From Aequorivita todarodis (GTDB lineage: Bacteria > Bacteroidota > Bacteroidia > Flavobacteriales > Flavobacteriaceae), in assembly GCF_028561335.1 (NCBI RefSeq), contig NZ_JAQQTG010000020.1, positions 1-64,000 of the forward strand: a DNA stretch of 64,000 nt, given 5' to 3'. Below are positions 34,944 to 44,481 of the stretch, piece by piece. A program made the position numbers and the translations under genes. Under the pieces are notes generated by a model that saw only the letters and a list, made by a program, of their open reading frames with translations, was not told the origin of the DNA and ran no database searches. The stretch's first letter is position 1. The number at the start of each line of letters is the position of its first letter.

Positions 34944-37900
34944 TTATAGCTTCACGATGCGTTTTACAACACTTGTGTCTTCGGCATTTATTTTCACAAA
35001 ATACATTCCCGTTGCAAGGTTATCCAACGAGATATTGGTTTCAACGCCAGCTTCGGAAAGATCTATATTTTTAATAATTCTACCTTTCACGTCCGTAATG
35101 ATTAGGTTGCCCAATTGTGCCGAGGTATTGTTCTTCAACGTAATCTCGCCAGTTGTCGGGTTTGGATAAAGAAGCAGGTTATTGGCAAATTCATTTTCGC
35201 CTATACCGACCAAATAATCAACAGTAACGGTAAAAGTACACGTGTCTTCATTGCCTGCGGCATCCGTTGCAGTCATTGTCATAACCGTAACACCTTCTCC
35301 AACCATCGTTCCGGCAACAGGATCTTGCGTTATAACGGGGGCTGGGTTGCAGTTGTCCGTTGCAGTTGCATCGCCGGTGTAATCTGGCAATGTATATTGT
35401 TCTCCATTAGGTATCGAAACCATAACATCTGCTGGGCAGGTAATCACAGGATTTTCTGTTTCAACAATAACTTCTGTAAGGGTTCGCTCGCCCGGGCAAC
35501 CAGCGGTTCCTAAATTGATATCGCTGTTTGGCGTTCCAAAATCGGAAGGCTCACAGATTCCGGACCAGTCTGCAGCAGAATTTGTATCACCAACTCTTCT
35601 AAAGGAAGTAGAGCCACAATCTGCAACCAGGGAAGCTCCTGTGCCTGTCCAATCAAGGTCGGCAGCGGTAATATTGAATCCTGAGATTGTAACGTTAAAA
35701 CCGGCGATTTCACCAGCGCTAAAATTCCAGAATACGGAATCAACCACGTTTCCACTTGGATCAATAATCAATATCCATCCAGTGCCAGCGTTATCCCAGA
35801 ACAAATTATTGCCCCAATATCCTGAGCCACCGTCATCATTCCAATCAACCACCGTATTGGCGCCCATATTTCCGAGGGTTTTCACTATTGAGTTTACAGA
35901 ATTGATGTCAGAATAAGGAGTATCACTAACCGCAACTTTATATCCTGTATAATCTGTTGCCACTCCTACGTTTTGAATCTCTAACCTATCTGGGGTTTCC
36001 AGATTAATCTCAGAAACGACCAATTGCGACAATGGTCCAGGCGCACTTTCCTGAGCATACACATTAGTGGTCCCTGTGGGTGTAAAAGTATAGGATGTAC
36101 CTTCAAAGAGGAAGTTGCCGTCCGTTGGGGCATCAAACCATCTTATTACGTTGTTAGGGTCGTTCAGCGTAGCCGTCACGGTTACTGGGTCTCCAAGACA
36201 GAAACCAGTTACTCCCGTAGTTGTTGGCCCTGCAGGCACTGCCAAAACCTCAATGGTATCGGTGGCAGAGGATGCTACTGAACAGGGGCCAGCTGGCACG
36301 TCATAAGTAATAGTATGAACACCTACGCCTGCAACAGCAGGATCAAATGTGAAAGTAGATCCGTTACCATCATCGGTAACTCCCGGCCCACTATAAGTAC
36401 CACCGCTTGGTGTTCCACCCGATAAACCGGTCTGTACACCAGAAGTAGCACAAACTTCTTCCAGCACAGACAGGGCAGCTGTTTGTGAAGGAGTATCAAA
36501 AGCTTGCGTTCCGTCACTTCTACTGTTTGAAGAACCTTGACTTGCGCTAAAGCCCAAACCTCTTTTTGCAAAAGCATCCCAAAGCAAACATTCGTTTGCA
36601 CCGCCATAAAGAGCTTGGTCTGCAGCAAAAATCGCATCACGACCATCCACAAAACCGGGGCTACAAGGTTGAAGTTTCATTCCTTCAGTAACCAAAGCCA
36701 AAGCTTGAATGTTTCCTGCGTCTAGGTTAACGTCTCCAGTAAAATTGTAAGGGTTTGGATCGAAACCGTGTTCGTCTATCAACGCCCAGGTTACTTCCCA
36801 AAGCATTTCGGCCCAAACGGAACCAACGCCATGCGGAACAGCAGCAGTTTTAATAAAATCATATGTCTGTGGGTTCACACTCATATCTGTACTGTATGGA
36901 TAATCACGAATACCTCCGCCTCCTTGGCCCTGGCCAAAAAGATAGGTACCAACGGCACGGGCATCTGTGCCTACATCACCAGATTCAATGGTCAATAATA
37001 CTCCAAAAAAGTCACTCCATCCTTCACCCATTTGCTCTTGGTTTTGCAAACAGCTAGATGCAGCTGGGCCACCTGTTAAACGGTTAGATATACCATGGCC
37101 ATATTCGTGCATGATAACCAAATTGTCAAAATCACCATCTTTATCATTACAGATATACATTTGCATTCTAGGATTGCTTCCGTCAGGAGGAGTACCAAAG
37201 TTTGCATTACACGTTCCTGAACCATCTTGTGCTTCCGCATTTACGTAATCGTTTCCTAAACCTCCATTTCCATAGTTATTTTGCTGAAAGTTTCCACTCA
37301 CTTCATCAAAACCATATTGATACATAATGTCGTGAAAAATATTGTTCATATAGAAAAGATTGGTTATCGCAGCATCTTCATATTGATTTGCATTGGTGTA
37401 AATCTGACTGAAAGGATAACCGGTAAATTCCAAATTTGCTCCCGCATCTGGTTGGTAGCCCGGGTTGTTGCCATCTTCATAGGCATTTACATTGTTTCCG
37501 CGGGTAACGGTATATTCTGCTCCAGCAGCACCATTCGTGTCATGCCACCCAAAGGGCGAGGCCGTTGGATCTGCTGGTTGAACCTCAATGGTTCGCGCTC
37601 CATAATATGGGCTTTCAAGTGGAAGCGCAAATACTTCGTAACACTCTGTACACGCCGCAGGTTTATTGGCGATAATTTCATCATAATTTGGAATATCATA
37701 TAAGTTTGCATTGAAATCCATCGTCTTCACATCGTTGCTGTGATCGTGATGAATTGCACAGCTAACCATCCAGTTTGCTTTGTTGACGATTTCGCCAGTT
37801 GTGGCATTTACCCTTAGGCTCCACCAGTCTGTTTTTCCTTCAATTGAAATATCCCAACACAAAACCAATTGGTCTGTTTCCGTTTGTGCATACATCAATT

Positions 37901-38387
37901 TTGCAGGAATTGGGCTCAAAGAAATTCCGCCATCGCTGAGCAGGGTTTCTCTGGCAACACCACTGGCACCTTCCAAGACAGACAGGGACCCGTTGATGGA
38001 ATACCCCAATTGCAGGGCCGCCGCTTGGACTGCCTGTGCCGCTGTAAGCCCAGGCTGATTTGAGCCCGAAAGCTTTTCAGCTGTACTTTTTATAAATTTG
38101 TTGTCTTTTGAAATTACTTCTCCGTTCGCCAAAGTGTGGATACCTGATTCCGTTCCATAAATTTCGATTCCATTCAGTAATTGCCTGAAATATATATGCT
38201 GAATTCCACTAGTTTTGCTAACAGATTCACTTGTTATTTGCCACTGAACATCTTGTGGCAATAGTTCATTTTGCTCCAGAAAATGATTCAACTGTTTGTT
38301 GATCACTCCTGAAAAATTTTGCGCAATCACAGTGCCCGAAAACACCAACATAATTGCCAGGAAGAAACTCCGGGTAACTTTTTTCAT
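34944..38387 (-). CDS. Secreted M36 (fungalysin-type) metalloprotease, T9SS cargo
   Basis: 1147 aa. Signal peptide (FFLAIMLVFSGTVIAQN), FTP/PepSY-type propeptide (about 25-210), then the M36 catalytic domain with zinc motif MHEYGHGISNRLTGGP near residue 427 and EQMGEGWSDFFG supplying the third ligand. After it come a lamin-tail-like domain (VVSEINLETPDRLEIQNVG), a HYR repeat (VITCPADVMVSIPNGE ... TATDAAGNEDTCTFTVTV) and a C-terminal T9SS sorting domain (LLLYPNPTTGEITLKN ... VVKRIVKL). It degrades extracellular protein; self-activation by propeptide cleavage is usual in the family. Monocistronic. Confidence 0.95.
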   Translation of the reverse strand: MKKVTRSFFLAIMLVFSGTVIAQNFSGVINKQLNHFLEQNELLPQDVQWQITSESVSKTSGIQHIYFRQLLNGIEIYGTESGIHTLANGEVISKDNKFIKSTAEKLSGSNQPGLTAAQAVQAAALQLGYSINGSLSVLEGASGVARETLLSDGGISLSPIPAKLMYAQTETDQLVLCWDISIEGKTDWWSLRVNATTGEIVNKANWMVSCAIHHDHSNDVKTMDFNANLYDIPNYDEIIANKPAACTECYEVFALPLESPYYGARTIEVQPADPTASPFGWHDTNGAAGAEYTVTRGNNVNAYEDGNNPGYQPDAGANLEFTGYPFSQIYTNANQYEDAAITNLFYMNNIFHDIMYQYGFDEVSGNFQQNNYGNGGLGNDYVNAEAQDGSGTCNANFGTPPDGSNPRMQMYICNDKDGDFDNLVIMHEYGHGISNRLTGGPAASSCLQNQEQMGEGWSDFFGVLLTIESGDVGTDARAVGTYLFGQGQGGGGIRDYPYSTDMSVNPQTYDFIKTAAVPHGVGSVWAEMLWEVTWALIDEHGFDPNPYNFTGDVNLDAGNIQALALVTEGMKLQPCSPGFVDGRDAIFAADQALYGGANECLLWDAFAKRGLGFSASQGSSNSRSDGTQAFDTPSQTAALSVLEEVCATSGVQTGLSGGTPSGGTYSGPGVTDDGNGSTFTFDPAVAGVGVHTITYDVPAGPCSVASSATDTIEVLAVPAGPTTTGVTGFCLGDPVTVTATLNDPNNVIRWFDAPTDGNFLFEGTSYTFTPTGTTNVYAQESAPGPLSQLVVSEINLETPDRLEIQNVGVATDYTGYKVAVSDTPYSDINSVNSIVKTLGNMGANTVVDWNDDGGSGYWGNNLFWDNAGTGWILIIDPSGNVVDSVFWNFSAGEIAGFNVTISGFNITAADLDWTGTGASLVADCGSTSFRRVGDTNSAADWSGICEPSDFGTPNSDINLGTAGCPGERTLTEVIVETENPVITCPADVMVSIPNGEQYTLPDYTGDATATDNCNPAPVITQDPVAGTMVGEGVTVMTMTATDAAGNEDTCTFTVTVDYLVGIGENEFANNLLLYPNPTTGEITLKNNTSAQLGNLIITDVKGRIIKNIDLSEAGVETNISLDNLATGMYFVKINAEDTSVVKRIVKL

Positions 38388-38594
38388 TTTTGATTTGTTT
38401 GGATTAATACTAGTTTAAAGCAGATTAAGCTTTTGTAAAGCTATTAAAAAAAATATTTTTCACAACTTTTTCTTAAATTACAGAGAGAAATTTAACATAT
38501 ATCTCTTAATATCTGCGATTTTAGGAAACATTCAAAAACTCTTTAAATTTCAAAGTAATAATTTCATTACATTTACTTTCAAAAAAAAAGTTCT

Positions 38595-39128
38595 ATGGAA
38601 CAACCCAACGATCTCATCATAGCCATGCAAAACGGAGACGAGAAGGCTTTTTCCCGTTTGTACACTATGTATAGCGAGGCTATTTACGGAATCATTTACA
38701 GCATTGTTTTGGATGAAAACACCGCAGAGGAATTATTACAAGACGTTTTCATAAAAGTCTGGAACAATGCCGCTTCCTATTCCGTTAAAAAGGGTCGCTT
38801 TTTTACCTGGCTTTTGAATATTGCCCGAAATACCGCCATAGACGAAACCCGGTCCAAAGCATTTAAGAACTCTAGAAAAAACCTAAGTACCACAAACTTC
38901 GTAGATATATTATCATCCTCAGATAGTTTAAACAGGGCGACCAATGCCATTGGGTTAAAAAAGTTTGTGGCCGCACTAAAACCGGCGTGCATCAAGATAA
39001 TTGATCTTTTATATTTTAAGGGATTCACACAGGCAGAGGCGTCAAAAACATTGGAAATACCCATAGGAACAGTAAAAACAAGAAACAGGACCTGCATCAA
39101 TGATTTGCGGGTACTGGTTTTAGGATAA
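38595..39128 (+). CDS. ECF sigma factor paired with a RskA-type anti-sigma
   Basis: 177 aa. Sigma-70 region 2 (ALYTMYSEAIYGIIYSI...DVFIKVWNNAASY ... WLLNIARNTAIDETRS) and region 4 (CIKIIDLLYFKGFTQAEASKTLEIPIGTVKTR). The ATG follows a poly-A stretch. The anti-sigma gene starts 6 nt after the stop. Region 38388-38594 (207 nt) is AT-rich; no clear promoter was called. Confidence 0.93.
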   Translation: MEQPNDLIIAMQNGDEKAFSRLYTMYSEAIYGIIYSIVLDENTAEELLQDVFIKVWNNAASYSVKKGRFFTWLLNIARNTAIDETRSKAFKNSRKNLSTTNFVDILSSSDSLNRATNAIGLKKFVAALKPACIKIIDLLYFKGFTQAEASKTLEIPIGTVKTRNRTCINDLRVLVLG

Positions 39129-39134
39129 AAAATT

Positions 39135-39929
39135 ATGACCCCAGAAGAAATAATAGCATCAGGAAATTTAGAGCTTTATGTATGTGGCGCATTACCGCCA
39201 GATGAAGCTGCTGAAGTAGAAGAGGCAATTGCCGCCCATCCCGAAGTAAAACGTGAAATTGAACTTATTGAAGCGTCGCTTTTGCACCTTGCCGAAACAG
39301 TAGCCCCTCCGGTACAAGCAATGACTTGGACCTATATTTTAAATTCAATTAGAAATGCAAAAGATATGGGAGACAGTAAAGTAAGAACCCTAAACTGGCC
39401 AGCAATTACGGGCTGGGCCGCTGCCATCTTGTTTGTGGGCGGAATTATGTGGATGCTGAAACAAACCAACGATTTGAACAATTCACTGCAAGTAACTACC
39501 ACTGAAAATACAATTTTAAAGGAAGAAAAATCTACCATTGAGAACCAACTTGCCGAAAATAACAAAACCCTTGAAATTTTAAGATCCAAAGATTACCAGG
39601 CATATACACTTCCGGGAAATCAAGCTGTTGCGCCCGAAGCTTTTGCAAAGGTATATTTGAACAAAAAGGAAAATATAGCTTATATAGATGTGAAAGGTCT
39701 GCCCGCTCCTCCCCGCGGAAAGGTGTACCAAGTGTGGTCCCTTAAAATGGAGCCGCTAACACCTACCAGCGTTGGCCTGATTGATCCACAAAACCAAGCA
39801 GGCGAAGGAATCTATAAGTTTGTAAACTTCCCCGCTCCAGAAGCTTTCGGAATAACCTTAGAACCGGAGGGCGGAAGCGAAACGCCTACCCTTTCGCAAT
39901 TATATACTTTGGGAATGATTACCATTTAA
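39135..39929 (+). CDS. RskA-type anti-sigma factor
   Basis: 264 aa. N-terminal anti-sigma helices (IIASGNLELYVCGALPPDEAAEVEEAI, the RskA/zinc-lacking ASD pattern), one membrane segment at about 93-112 (AITGWAAAILFVGGIMWML), a coiled coil (TTENTILKEEKSTIENQLAEN), and the periplasmic RskA domain (AYIDVKGLPAPPRGKVYQVWSL ... FGITLEPEGGSETPT). It holds the upstream sigma factor at the membrane until regulated proteolysis. Confidence 0.9.
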   Translation: MTPEEIIASGNLELYVCGALPPDEAAEVEEAIAAHPEVKREIELIEASLLHLAETVAPPVQAMTWTYILNSIRNAKDMGDSKVRTLNWPAITGWAAAILFVGGIMWMLKQTNDLNNSLQVTTTENTILKEEKSTIENQLAENNKTLEILRSKDYQAYTLPGNQAVAPEAFAKVYLNKKENIAYIDVKGLPAPPRGKVYQVWSLKMEPLTPTSVGLIDPQNQAGEGIYKFVNFPAPEAFGITLEPEGGSETPTLSQLYTLGMITI

Positions 39930-39950
39930 GGAGAAATAATATCTTGAATT

Positions 39951-39980
39951 AAAAACCTGAACGCCCATTCAGGTTTTTTT
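39951..39980 (+). terminator. Terminator of the ECF operon
   Basis: AAAAACCTGAA (39951-39961) pairs with TTCAGGTTTTT, with a CGCCCA loop and a seven-T tail. Two further small hairpins (40044-40073, 40122-40142) lie in the 265-nt gap to the next gene end. Confidence 0.85.
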
Positions 39981-40093
39981 GTGGAGATGCAACTGAAACA
40001 CACGAATTTATTTTAAAAATATTCGGCCATCCGTGCCAAAAGAAAAGCGTCCACCATTTCTGACGGACGCTTTAACTAACAAAAAAACTCTGA

Positions 40094-40114
40094 AAAACCG
40101 GTTTAATCGGTTTT
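40094..40114 (-). terminator. Terminator of the TPR lipoprotein gene
   Basis: AAAACCG (40094-40100) and CGGTTTT (40108-40114) with a 7-nt loop; the adjoining A-rich side provides a U-tail on the minus strand. Confidence 0.5.
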
Positions 40115-40194
40115 CATAAACATCTATCAATTTCTTGATAGATAACCAACCTCAACCATACTTACGTAAAAAACTGAAAGTCGGTTTTCATTTT

Positions 40195-41472
40195 TTATAA
40201 ATTTTCTGCTTTTTTCGCTTTTATTGGTCCCAGCTCATAGGCCGCTCCCAGCAATTCTTCTTTGAGCGGTCTTACTTTGTCTTCCATTCCGTTCGCTTTA
40301 TAGATTAACGCTGAATGAAAAAGCGCCTTGGGTTCTGAAGTTTTGCCTTCCACATATTCCGCTATTGTTCTAAGCGCCGCTTTTTTGTCGCCAGCTTTTA
40401 ATTGAGAAAAGGCCAATAACTGATAGGTTTCCGGGGTGGCGCGGTTTGTAATTTCCATTGCTGCCAATTTCAGTGCTTTTTGTGGTTCACGGTCTGCGTA
40501 AAAATCGATGAGATATGCATTGTACATTCCACCGTAATCAGGATTTTCCGTTGCTTTTATAAATTTTGCATATTCTTTATTTGCTTCTGAAATGTTACCA
40601 TCAAATTCTGCCATTTGTCCTTTTAGGAGATAATAATCCGGCGCTTTGTGGTTCACCATCACGGAATCCAAGATACGGTTTGCTTCCTTGGTGTTTTTTT
40701 CGGAAGAATACGCCATCCAAGCAAGTTGTTTTTTTACATAATGATTGTCCGGTTCCAGCGCCAAAGTCTTCAAATAACTATCGTATGAATCCTGAAGTCT
40801 TCCGGCATGGCCATAAAAATCGCCAATGTTGCTATATATCCAAATCTTTAGCCCTTTATTGTCGCGTGCTTCGGCTATCTGCTTCGCCTGTTCCATATAT
40901 TTTATAGCCGCATCAAGATTGCCGTTGTGGTCGCTCCATTTTGCAAGACGTATCAAATAGTTGAAATCCTTTGGATCTTTAATTTTTCCTAAAAGGGTAT
41001 CTGCGCGATTGTATTCACCCAGTTCCATAGCTACATCAAAAAGCATCATTTCGGTTTCTCTGTGATTATCTGGATAGGTATATGCGCTATCCAACAATAC
41101 TTGTGCTTCCTTAAAACGGTGTTGCGAAACGTAATTGTGTGCTAAGCTTCGCAAATAGGAATCTTTATTTCGTGCTGAAACATCATGTGATTTTTTAATA
41201 AGCTTTTCAGAGGTTTTTAATTCTGAAATATCTCCCGTAATTCCAAACATCGCAGCGTGTATGCCAGACATACGGCTCATTTCTACCAAATTGGTAGAAT
41301 CGTTATCAAATTCTTTCTGCCAAAACTCAAACTCTTCGTGAAGCGCATTTTTAGAAGGGGTATTGTTTGTAATTAAATATGGATCGTAATCTTTGCTGTC
41401 AGTTATTTTTTGAGCCTTTTCTTGACACCCAAAAAGAACAGCAATACATGCTATTGTTATTATCTTTTTCAT
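40195..41472 (-). CDS. TPR-repeat lipoprotein
   Basis: 425 aa. Lipobox AVLFGCQEK (Cys16). Successive tetratricopeptide-like helical pairs through about residues 60-400 (LRSLAHNYVSQHRFKEAQVLLDSAY, AIKYMEQAKQIAEA, SYDSYLKTLALEPDNHYVKKQLAWMAY, ANKEYAKFIKA). Probable periplasmic or outer-membrane scaffold. It lies downstream of the DUF4331 pair on the same strand, separated by a bidirectional terminator, so it is likely a separate transcript with related function. Confidence 0.82.
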   Translation of the reverse strand: MKKIITIACIAVLFGCQEKAQKITDSKDYDPYLITNNTPSKNALHEEFEFWQKEFDNDSTNLVEMSRMSGIHAAMFGITGDISELKTSEKLIKKSHDVSARNKDSYLRSLAHNYVSQHRFKEAQVLLDSAYTYPDNHRETEMMLFDVAMELGEYNRADTLLGKIKDPKDFNYLIRLAKWSDHNGNLDAAIKYMEQAKQIAEARDNKGLKIWIYSNIGDFYGHAGRLQDSYDSYLKTLALEPDNHYVKKQLAWMAYSSEKNTKEANRILDSVMVNHKAPDYYLLKGQMAEFDGNISEANKEYAKFIKATENPDYGGMYNAYLIDFYADREPQKALKLAAMEITNRATPETYQLLAFSQLKAGDKKAALRTIAEYVEGKTSEPKALFHSALIYKANGMEDKVRPLKEELLGAAYELGPIKAKKAENL

Positions 41473-41522
41473 CTTTTTAAAAAATTTGTGTTGGTTTCGT
41501 TTTTTTATTAAAAACGTTTTTA

Positions 41523-41560
41523 AACCAAAAAAGAGAACAAACAGTTCTCTTTTTTGGTTT
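41523..41560 (-). terminator. Terminator downstream of the DUF4331 pair
   Basis: Perfect 17-bp palindrome: AAACCAAAAAAGAGAAC (41523-41539) and GTTCTCTTTTTTGGTTT (41544-41560), with the loop AAAC/A. Symmetric, so active on either strand. Confidence 0.85.
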
Positions 41561-41573
41561 AATATTTACTAAA

Positions 41574-42209
41574 TTAAAATGGTCCAGCCATATAAGGGAA
41601 GGTGCTGGAGAATGCAACATCATTAGCTGGTACTCCATCGCTTGTTAAACCAGGATTGTCGGTTCCACCGGGCCCTCCAAAAATCAACAGTAACGATACA
41701 TCTATCACATCATCAGTCAATGTTCTACCTGTTAGTATTTCTGTTCCGTTGAAATAAGTGGTTATTCCTGTTTGTGCCAACCACAATACATCTCTTGAAA
41801 GAACAGTTGTAAATGTAGCAGCATCAAGACCCCCATTTGGAAGCGCATTTGTAGTATATCCAGGATTCAATGCAAGAAGGTTCGTTTGGAACTTACTTTG
41901 GAAGGCAGCTTGCATTTCTGAAGGTACAGTTACGTTAAACGAATCTTTGAAACCTGTAGTTCCAAATACGGTATTGATTCCCGGACGACCCATTTGATCT
42001 TCCTGAATAAAAGTTCCGCTAAAATCTAGTACTTCACCACAAGGCAGACAATCTGTTCCACCACAGTCAATGCCTGTTTCTTCACCGTTCAGAATTCCAT
42101 CGTTACAAGTAGCATTAATAATTACGTTATCGTCTTCGTCTTTACATTGCACAAATAATAGCGAAGTTGATATCGCTGCAAAAAGGGTTATATATTTAAA
42201 TGTTTTCAT
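41574..42209 (-). CDS. DUF4331-like lipoprotein, C-terminal-half equivalent
   Basis: 211 aa from ATG 42209 (MKTFKYITLFAAISTSLLFVQCKD, lipobox LLFVQC); the frame extends upstream to 42320 but those residues are not signal-like. A Cys-rich insert (CNDGILNGEETGIDCGGTDCLPCG, a motif common in secreted flavobacterial proteins) is followed by QMGRPGINTVFG, FKDSFNVTVPSE and DVIDVSLLLIFGG, which resemble the second half of single-chain DUF4331 proteins. Co-transcribed with the next DUF4331 gene. Function unknown. Confidence 0.72.
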   Translation of the reverse strand: MKTFKYITLFAAISTSLLFVQCKDEDDNVIINATCNDGILNGEETGIDCGGTDCLPCGEVLDFSGTFIQEDQMGRPGINTVFGTTGFKDSFNVTVPSEMQAAFQSKFQTNLLALNPGYTTNALPNGGLDAATFTTVLSRDVLWLAQTGITTYFNGTEILTGRTLTDDVIDVSLLLIFGGPGGTDNPGLTSDGVPANDVAFSSTFPYMAGPF

Positions 42210-42323
42210 CTGTATATTATATTTAAGAGTTATGAAGATAGAATGCCGTTCAAATTTTTGAATAAATTTATAATTGGTAAATGGGCATTTCATCTTTTTA
42301 TAAATTTTTAAGGTTAGCAATTC

Positions 42324-43019
42324 TTATTGTTTTCTTTTTGTTTCTACCCAAACATTATATATAGGAGTGTTGGGAGCATACGGATTTACACCTGCAATTG
42401 CGTTTGGAAGCATTGATTTTGGAAGTTCAATTACTACGCTCAAAACGTTTTTGCCTGCAAAAGTATCATCGCCTGGGTTATCAAAACCTGTAGCTGTTCC
42501 TGCAAGAATTTCGTTATACTTGTTAAAATCAAAGAAAAAAGGATCTTCGCGAGGTCCTGCAAAAAACTTCATTCCGTTTTTATCTGTTATTTGAACATCG
42601 TCTCTAGTGGAAATTTTCACACTATATGGTGTCGAAGTGGAAATAGTACTTTTAGTACCTTCCGAACCACTAAAAGCTGGAGCCGAAGGACCAAAGAAAT
42701 ACATAGAATCTCCTCGCTTTATAGCTTGGATTACGATATCTTCTTTAAGATCATTGTTGTGATCTATATTGAACTCAATCAATATAGTTTCGTCAAACGT
42801 TGCTTGGTCTGTAGGTGCTCCTGGTGCTAAAAGCCCTTGTACGTTGGCAGCAAAAACAAAATTGCTACTGTTTGTGCCCTGAAAAGCATAAAAGTCAGTA
42901 ATGTCTGCTTTTGTACCTGCAACTGCTGGCGCGTCAATGTGATCTGCAGAAATTAAAACTATCGATAGTGTGGCTATTGCCAGTCCACCGATTATTGCAA
43001 AAAATTTTGATTTTTTCAT
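42324..43019 (-). CDS. DUF4331 exported protein
   Basis: 231 aa. Signal peptide (FAIIGGLAIATLSIVLISADH) leading into the characteristic DUF4331 start HIDAPAVAGTKADITDFYAFQG. Also FVFAANVQGLL, LIEFNIDHNNDLKEDIVIQ, NPGDDTFAGKNVLSVVIELPKSML and PIYNVWVETKRKQ. Usually a longer single protein; here the C-terminal part appears as the separate downstream gene. Family function unknown; the neighbouring ECF/anti-sigma locus suggests envelope-related regulation. Confidence 0.85.
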   Translation of the reverse strand: MKKSKFFAIIGGLAIATLSIVLISADHIDAPAVAGTKADITDFYAFQGTNSSNFVFAANVQGLLAPGAPTDQATFDETILIEFNIDHNNDLKEDIVIQAIKRGDSMYFFGPSAPAFSGSEGTKSTISTSTPYSVKISTRDDVQITDKNGMKFFAGPREDPFFFDFNKYNEILAGTATGFDNPGDDTFAGKNVLSVVIELPKSMLPNAIAGVNPYAPNTPIYNVWVETKRKQ

Positions 43020-43165
43020 CTTTTTTGTTGGTTTTTATTAATTATTTTTACTTGTTCGCTATACTTACGTTTAATTGTAAGTGCATGGTTTTCACAAATG
43101 CGTTAATCTTTTGTTAACGAGGAAAACTGCAGTTTAAGAGCTCTAAAATAACCATAAATAATTCA

Positions 43166-44395
43166 ATGAACCCTTCTGCATCTGATTGGATTTTAAAATT
43201 TTTGAATCTTTTTGAAAAAGAGGAACTTATAGATGACTTCAAAAACGAGCACAGGTTTTACGAAGCCCTAAAGCACACGGGGTTTATATATGGGGTGTCT
43301 GTTTGTGCGATTCCGAAAAAATCTTTGGGCAACTTGAAGCTTACCAAGGAAGAGCTTACCAAAATAAATCTCTTCCACGCCATGCTGTTTCAGTTTTTTC
43401 AGATTAACAAGAATGGCACGTATGAAGAAGCCATCAATAACATTTTGCTTTTTTACAAGCAACTTGAAAAGGGAAAAACGGGTTTTTTCCATAAGTTTTC
43501 ACTTTCACAAAGCCCTTCAAATACCTTGGAACACATTTTGTCCGCGCGCCTGCAGTCCGCCAATTCGCTTTTAAAGAAAAATACCATTTCCCTGCTTACC
43601 CATGCGCTGCTTTATTTGGATATACTGTCCTATAAACATTGGCAAAAAGATCCAAATTCAGCAAAAAAGTATTACCGACAGCAAGAGACCATCGTGCTAA
43701 CCGCCTGTTTTTACACGTTAAAGTCCAAAAAGAAAAAAACAAAATACGATAAATTGCTGATCGAGCTTTTTGAAACCTCCTCGGAATATATAATTGATGA
43801 AAGTGAAGGTGGGGCCGCCACTTTTTTGGATAGCCTGAATTATTTGGACAATGATGAGGATTCCTCGGAAAAGAAATATATACTGGACCTGTGTTGCCTT
43901 ACGGTGTGGGAAGATTTAAAACTTGACTATTCCGAACAGCAGTTTCTACAGCAGTTATTGGCAACGCTAAATCTTTCCGAAGCAGCGTTGCAGCAAAGCC
44001 TTTCTGACTTAGCAGTCTTTTCAAAAAAATATACGGAAAAAATCCTGCTTTTTGAATATTCAAACCCTGTAAAGCAGTTTTACAAACAATCCGCCGCAAC
44101 GGTGAAACTCTTGATTATTCGCAATAAAGACCGCTTGGCACGCGAGCTGGAGGAAAGCGGCGAGCTGGTTGTCCTTTTGGGCCAATCCACCCTGCGCGAT
44201 CTTTCTGCTGAAGAAAAAACAAAAGTGAAGGAACAACTGCTGGATATTTGCAAGACCATTCCATCGCTCACTATTTTCCTGCTTCCCGGCGGTACTGTAC
44301 TTTTGCCTCTTTTGGTAAAGTTTATCCCAAAACTTTTACCTTCTTCATTTCAGGAGAATAGGATAACGCCCCCTAACCCCCCAAGGGAGAAATGA
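43166..44395 (+). CDS. LETM1-related biofilm-associated protein
   Basis: 409 aa. Mostly helical cytoplasmic body with a C-terminal LETM1-like segment (LLDICKTIPSLTIFLLPGGTVLLPLLVKFIPKLLPSSF) containing one hydrophobic hairpin. Family members in flavobacteria are annotated as biofilm-associated; the biochemical role is unclear, and by analogy with mitochondrial LETM1 a membrane ion function is possible. The last residues (ITPPNPPREK) are translated from the repeat element at 44368-44393, so the ancestral stop was probably earlier. Confidence 0.8.
   Translation: MNPSASDWILKFLNLFEKEELIDDFKNEHRFYEALKHTGFIYGVSVCAIPKKSLGNLKLTKEELTKINLFHAMLFQFFQINKNGTYEEAINNILLFYKQLEKGKTGFFHKFSLSQSPSNTLEHILSARLQSANSLLKKNTISLLTHALLYLDILSYKHWQKDPNSAKKYYRQQETIVLTACFYTLKSKKKKTKYDKLLIELFETSSEYIIDESEGGAATFLDSLNYLDNDEDSSEKKYILDLCCLTVWEDLKLDYSEQQFLQQLLATLNLSEAALQQSLSDLAVFSKKYTEKILLFEYSNPVKQFYKQSAATVKLLIIRNKDRLARELEESGELVVLLGQSTLRDLSAEEKTKVKEQLLDICKTIPSLTIFLLPGGTVLLPLLVKFIPKLLPSSFQENRITPPNPPREK
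44368..44393 (+). repeat. 3'-end element inside the LETM1-related gene
   Basis: GCCCCCTAACCCCCC followed by AAGGGAGAA; no nested CCTGCC hairpin. It encodes the last residues of the LETM1-related protein, as the 9527 copy does for the dnaE-type gene. Confidence 0.7.
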
Positions 44396-44405
44396 CTAAG
44401 TTTTT

Positions 44406-44480
44406 CACACTGAACGCAGCCGAAGGGTTGAATTTTGAATTTTATATTTGGCACCCTGAGCGTATTTGAAGGGTTGAATC
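44406..44480 (+). repeat. Direct repeat of a CACCCTGAGCG...GAAGGGTTGAAT element
   Basis: Two copies (44406-44433 and 44451-44480) share CAC-CTGA-CG-A...GAAGGGTTGAAT; the second can fold through ACCCT/AGGGT. They lie between convergent gene ends. Confidence 0.55.
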
Positions 44481-44481
44481 T

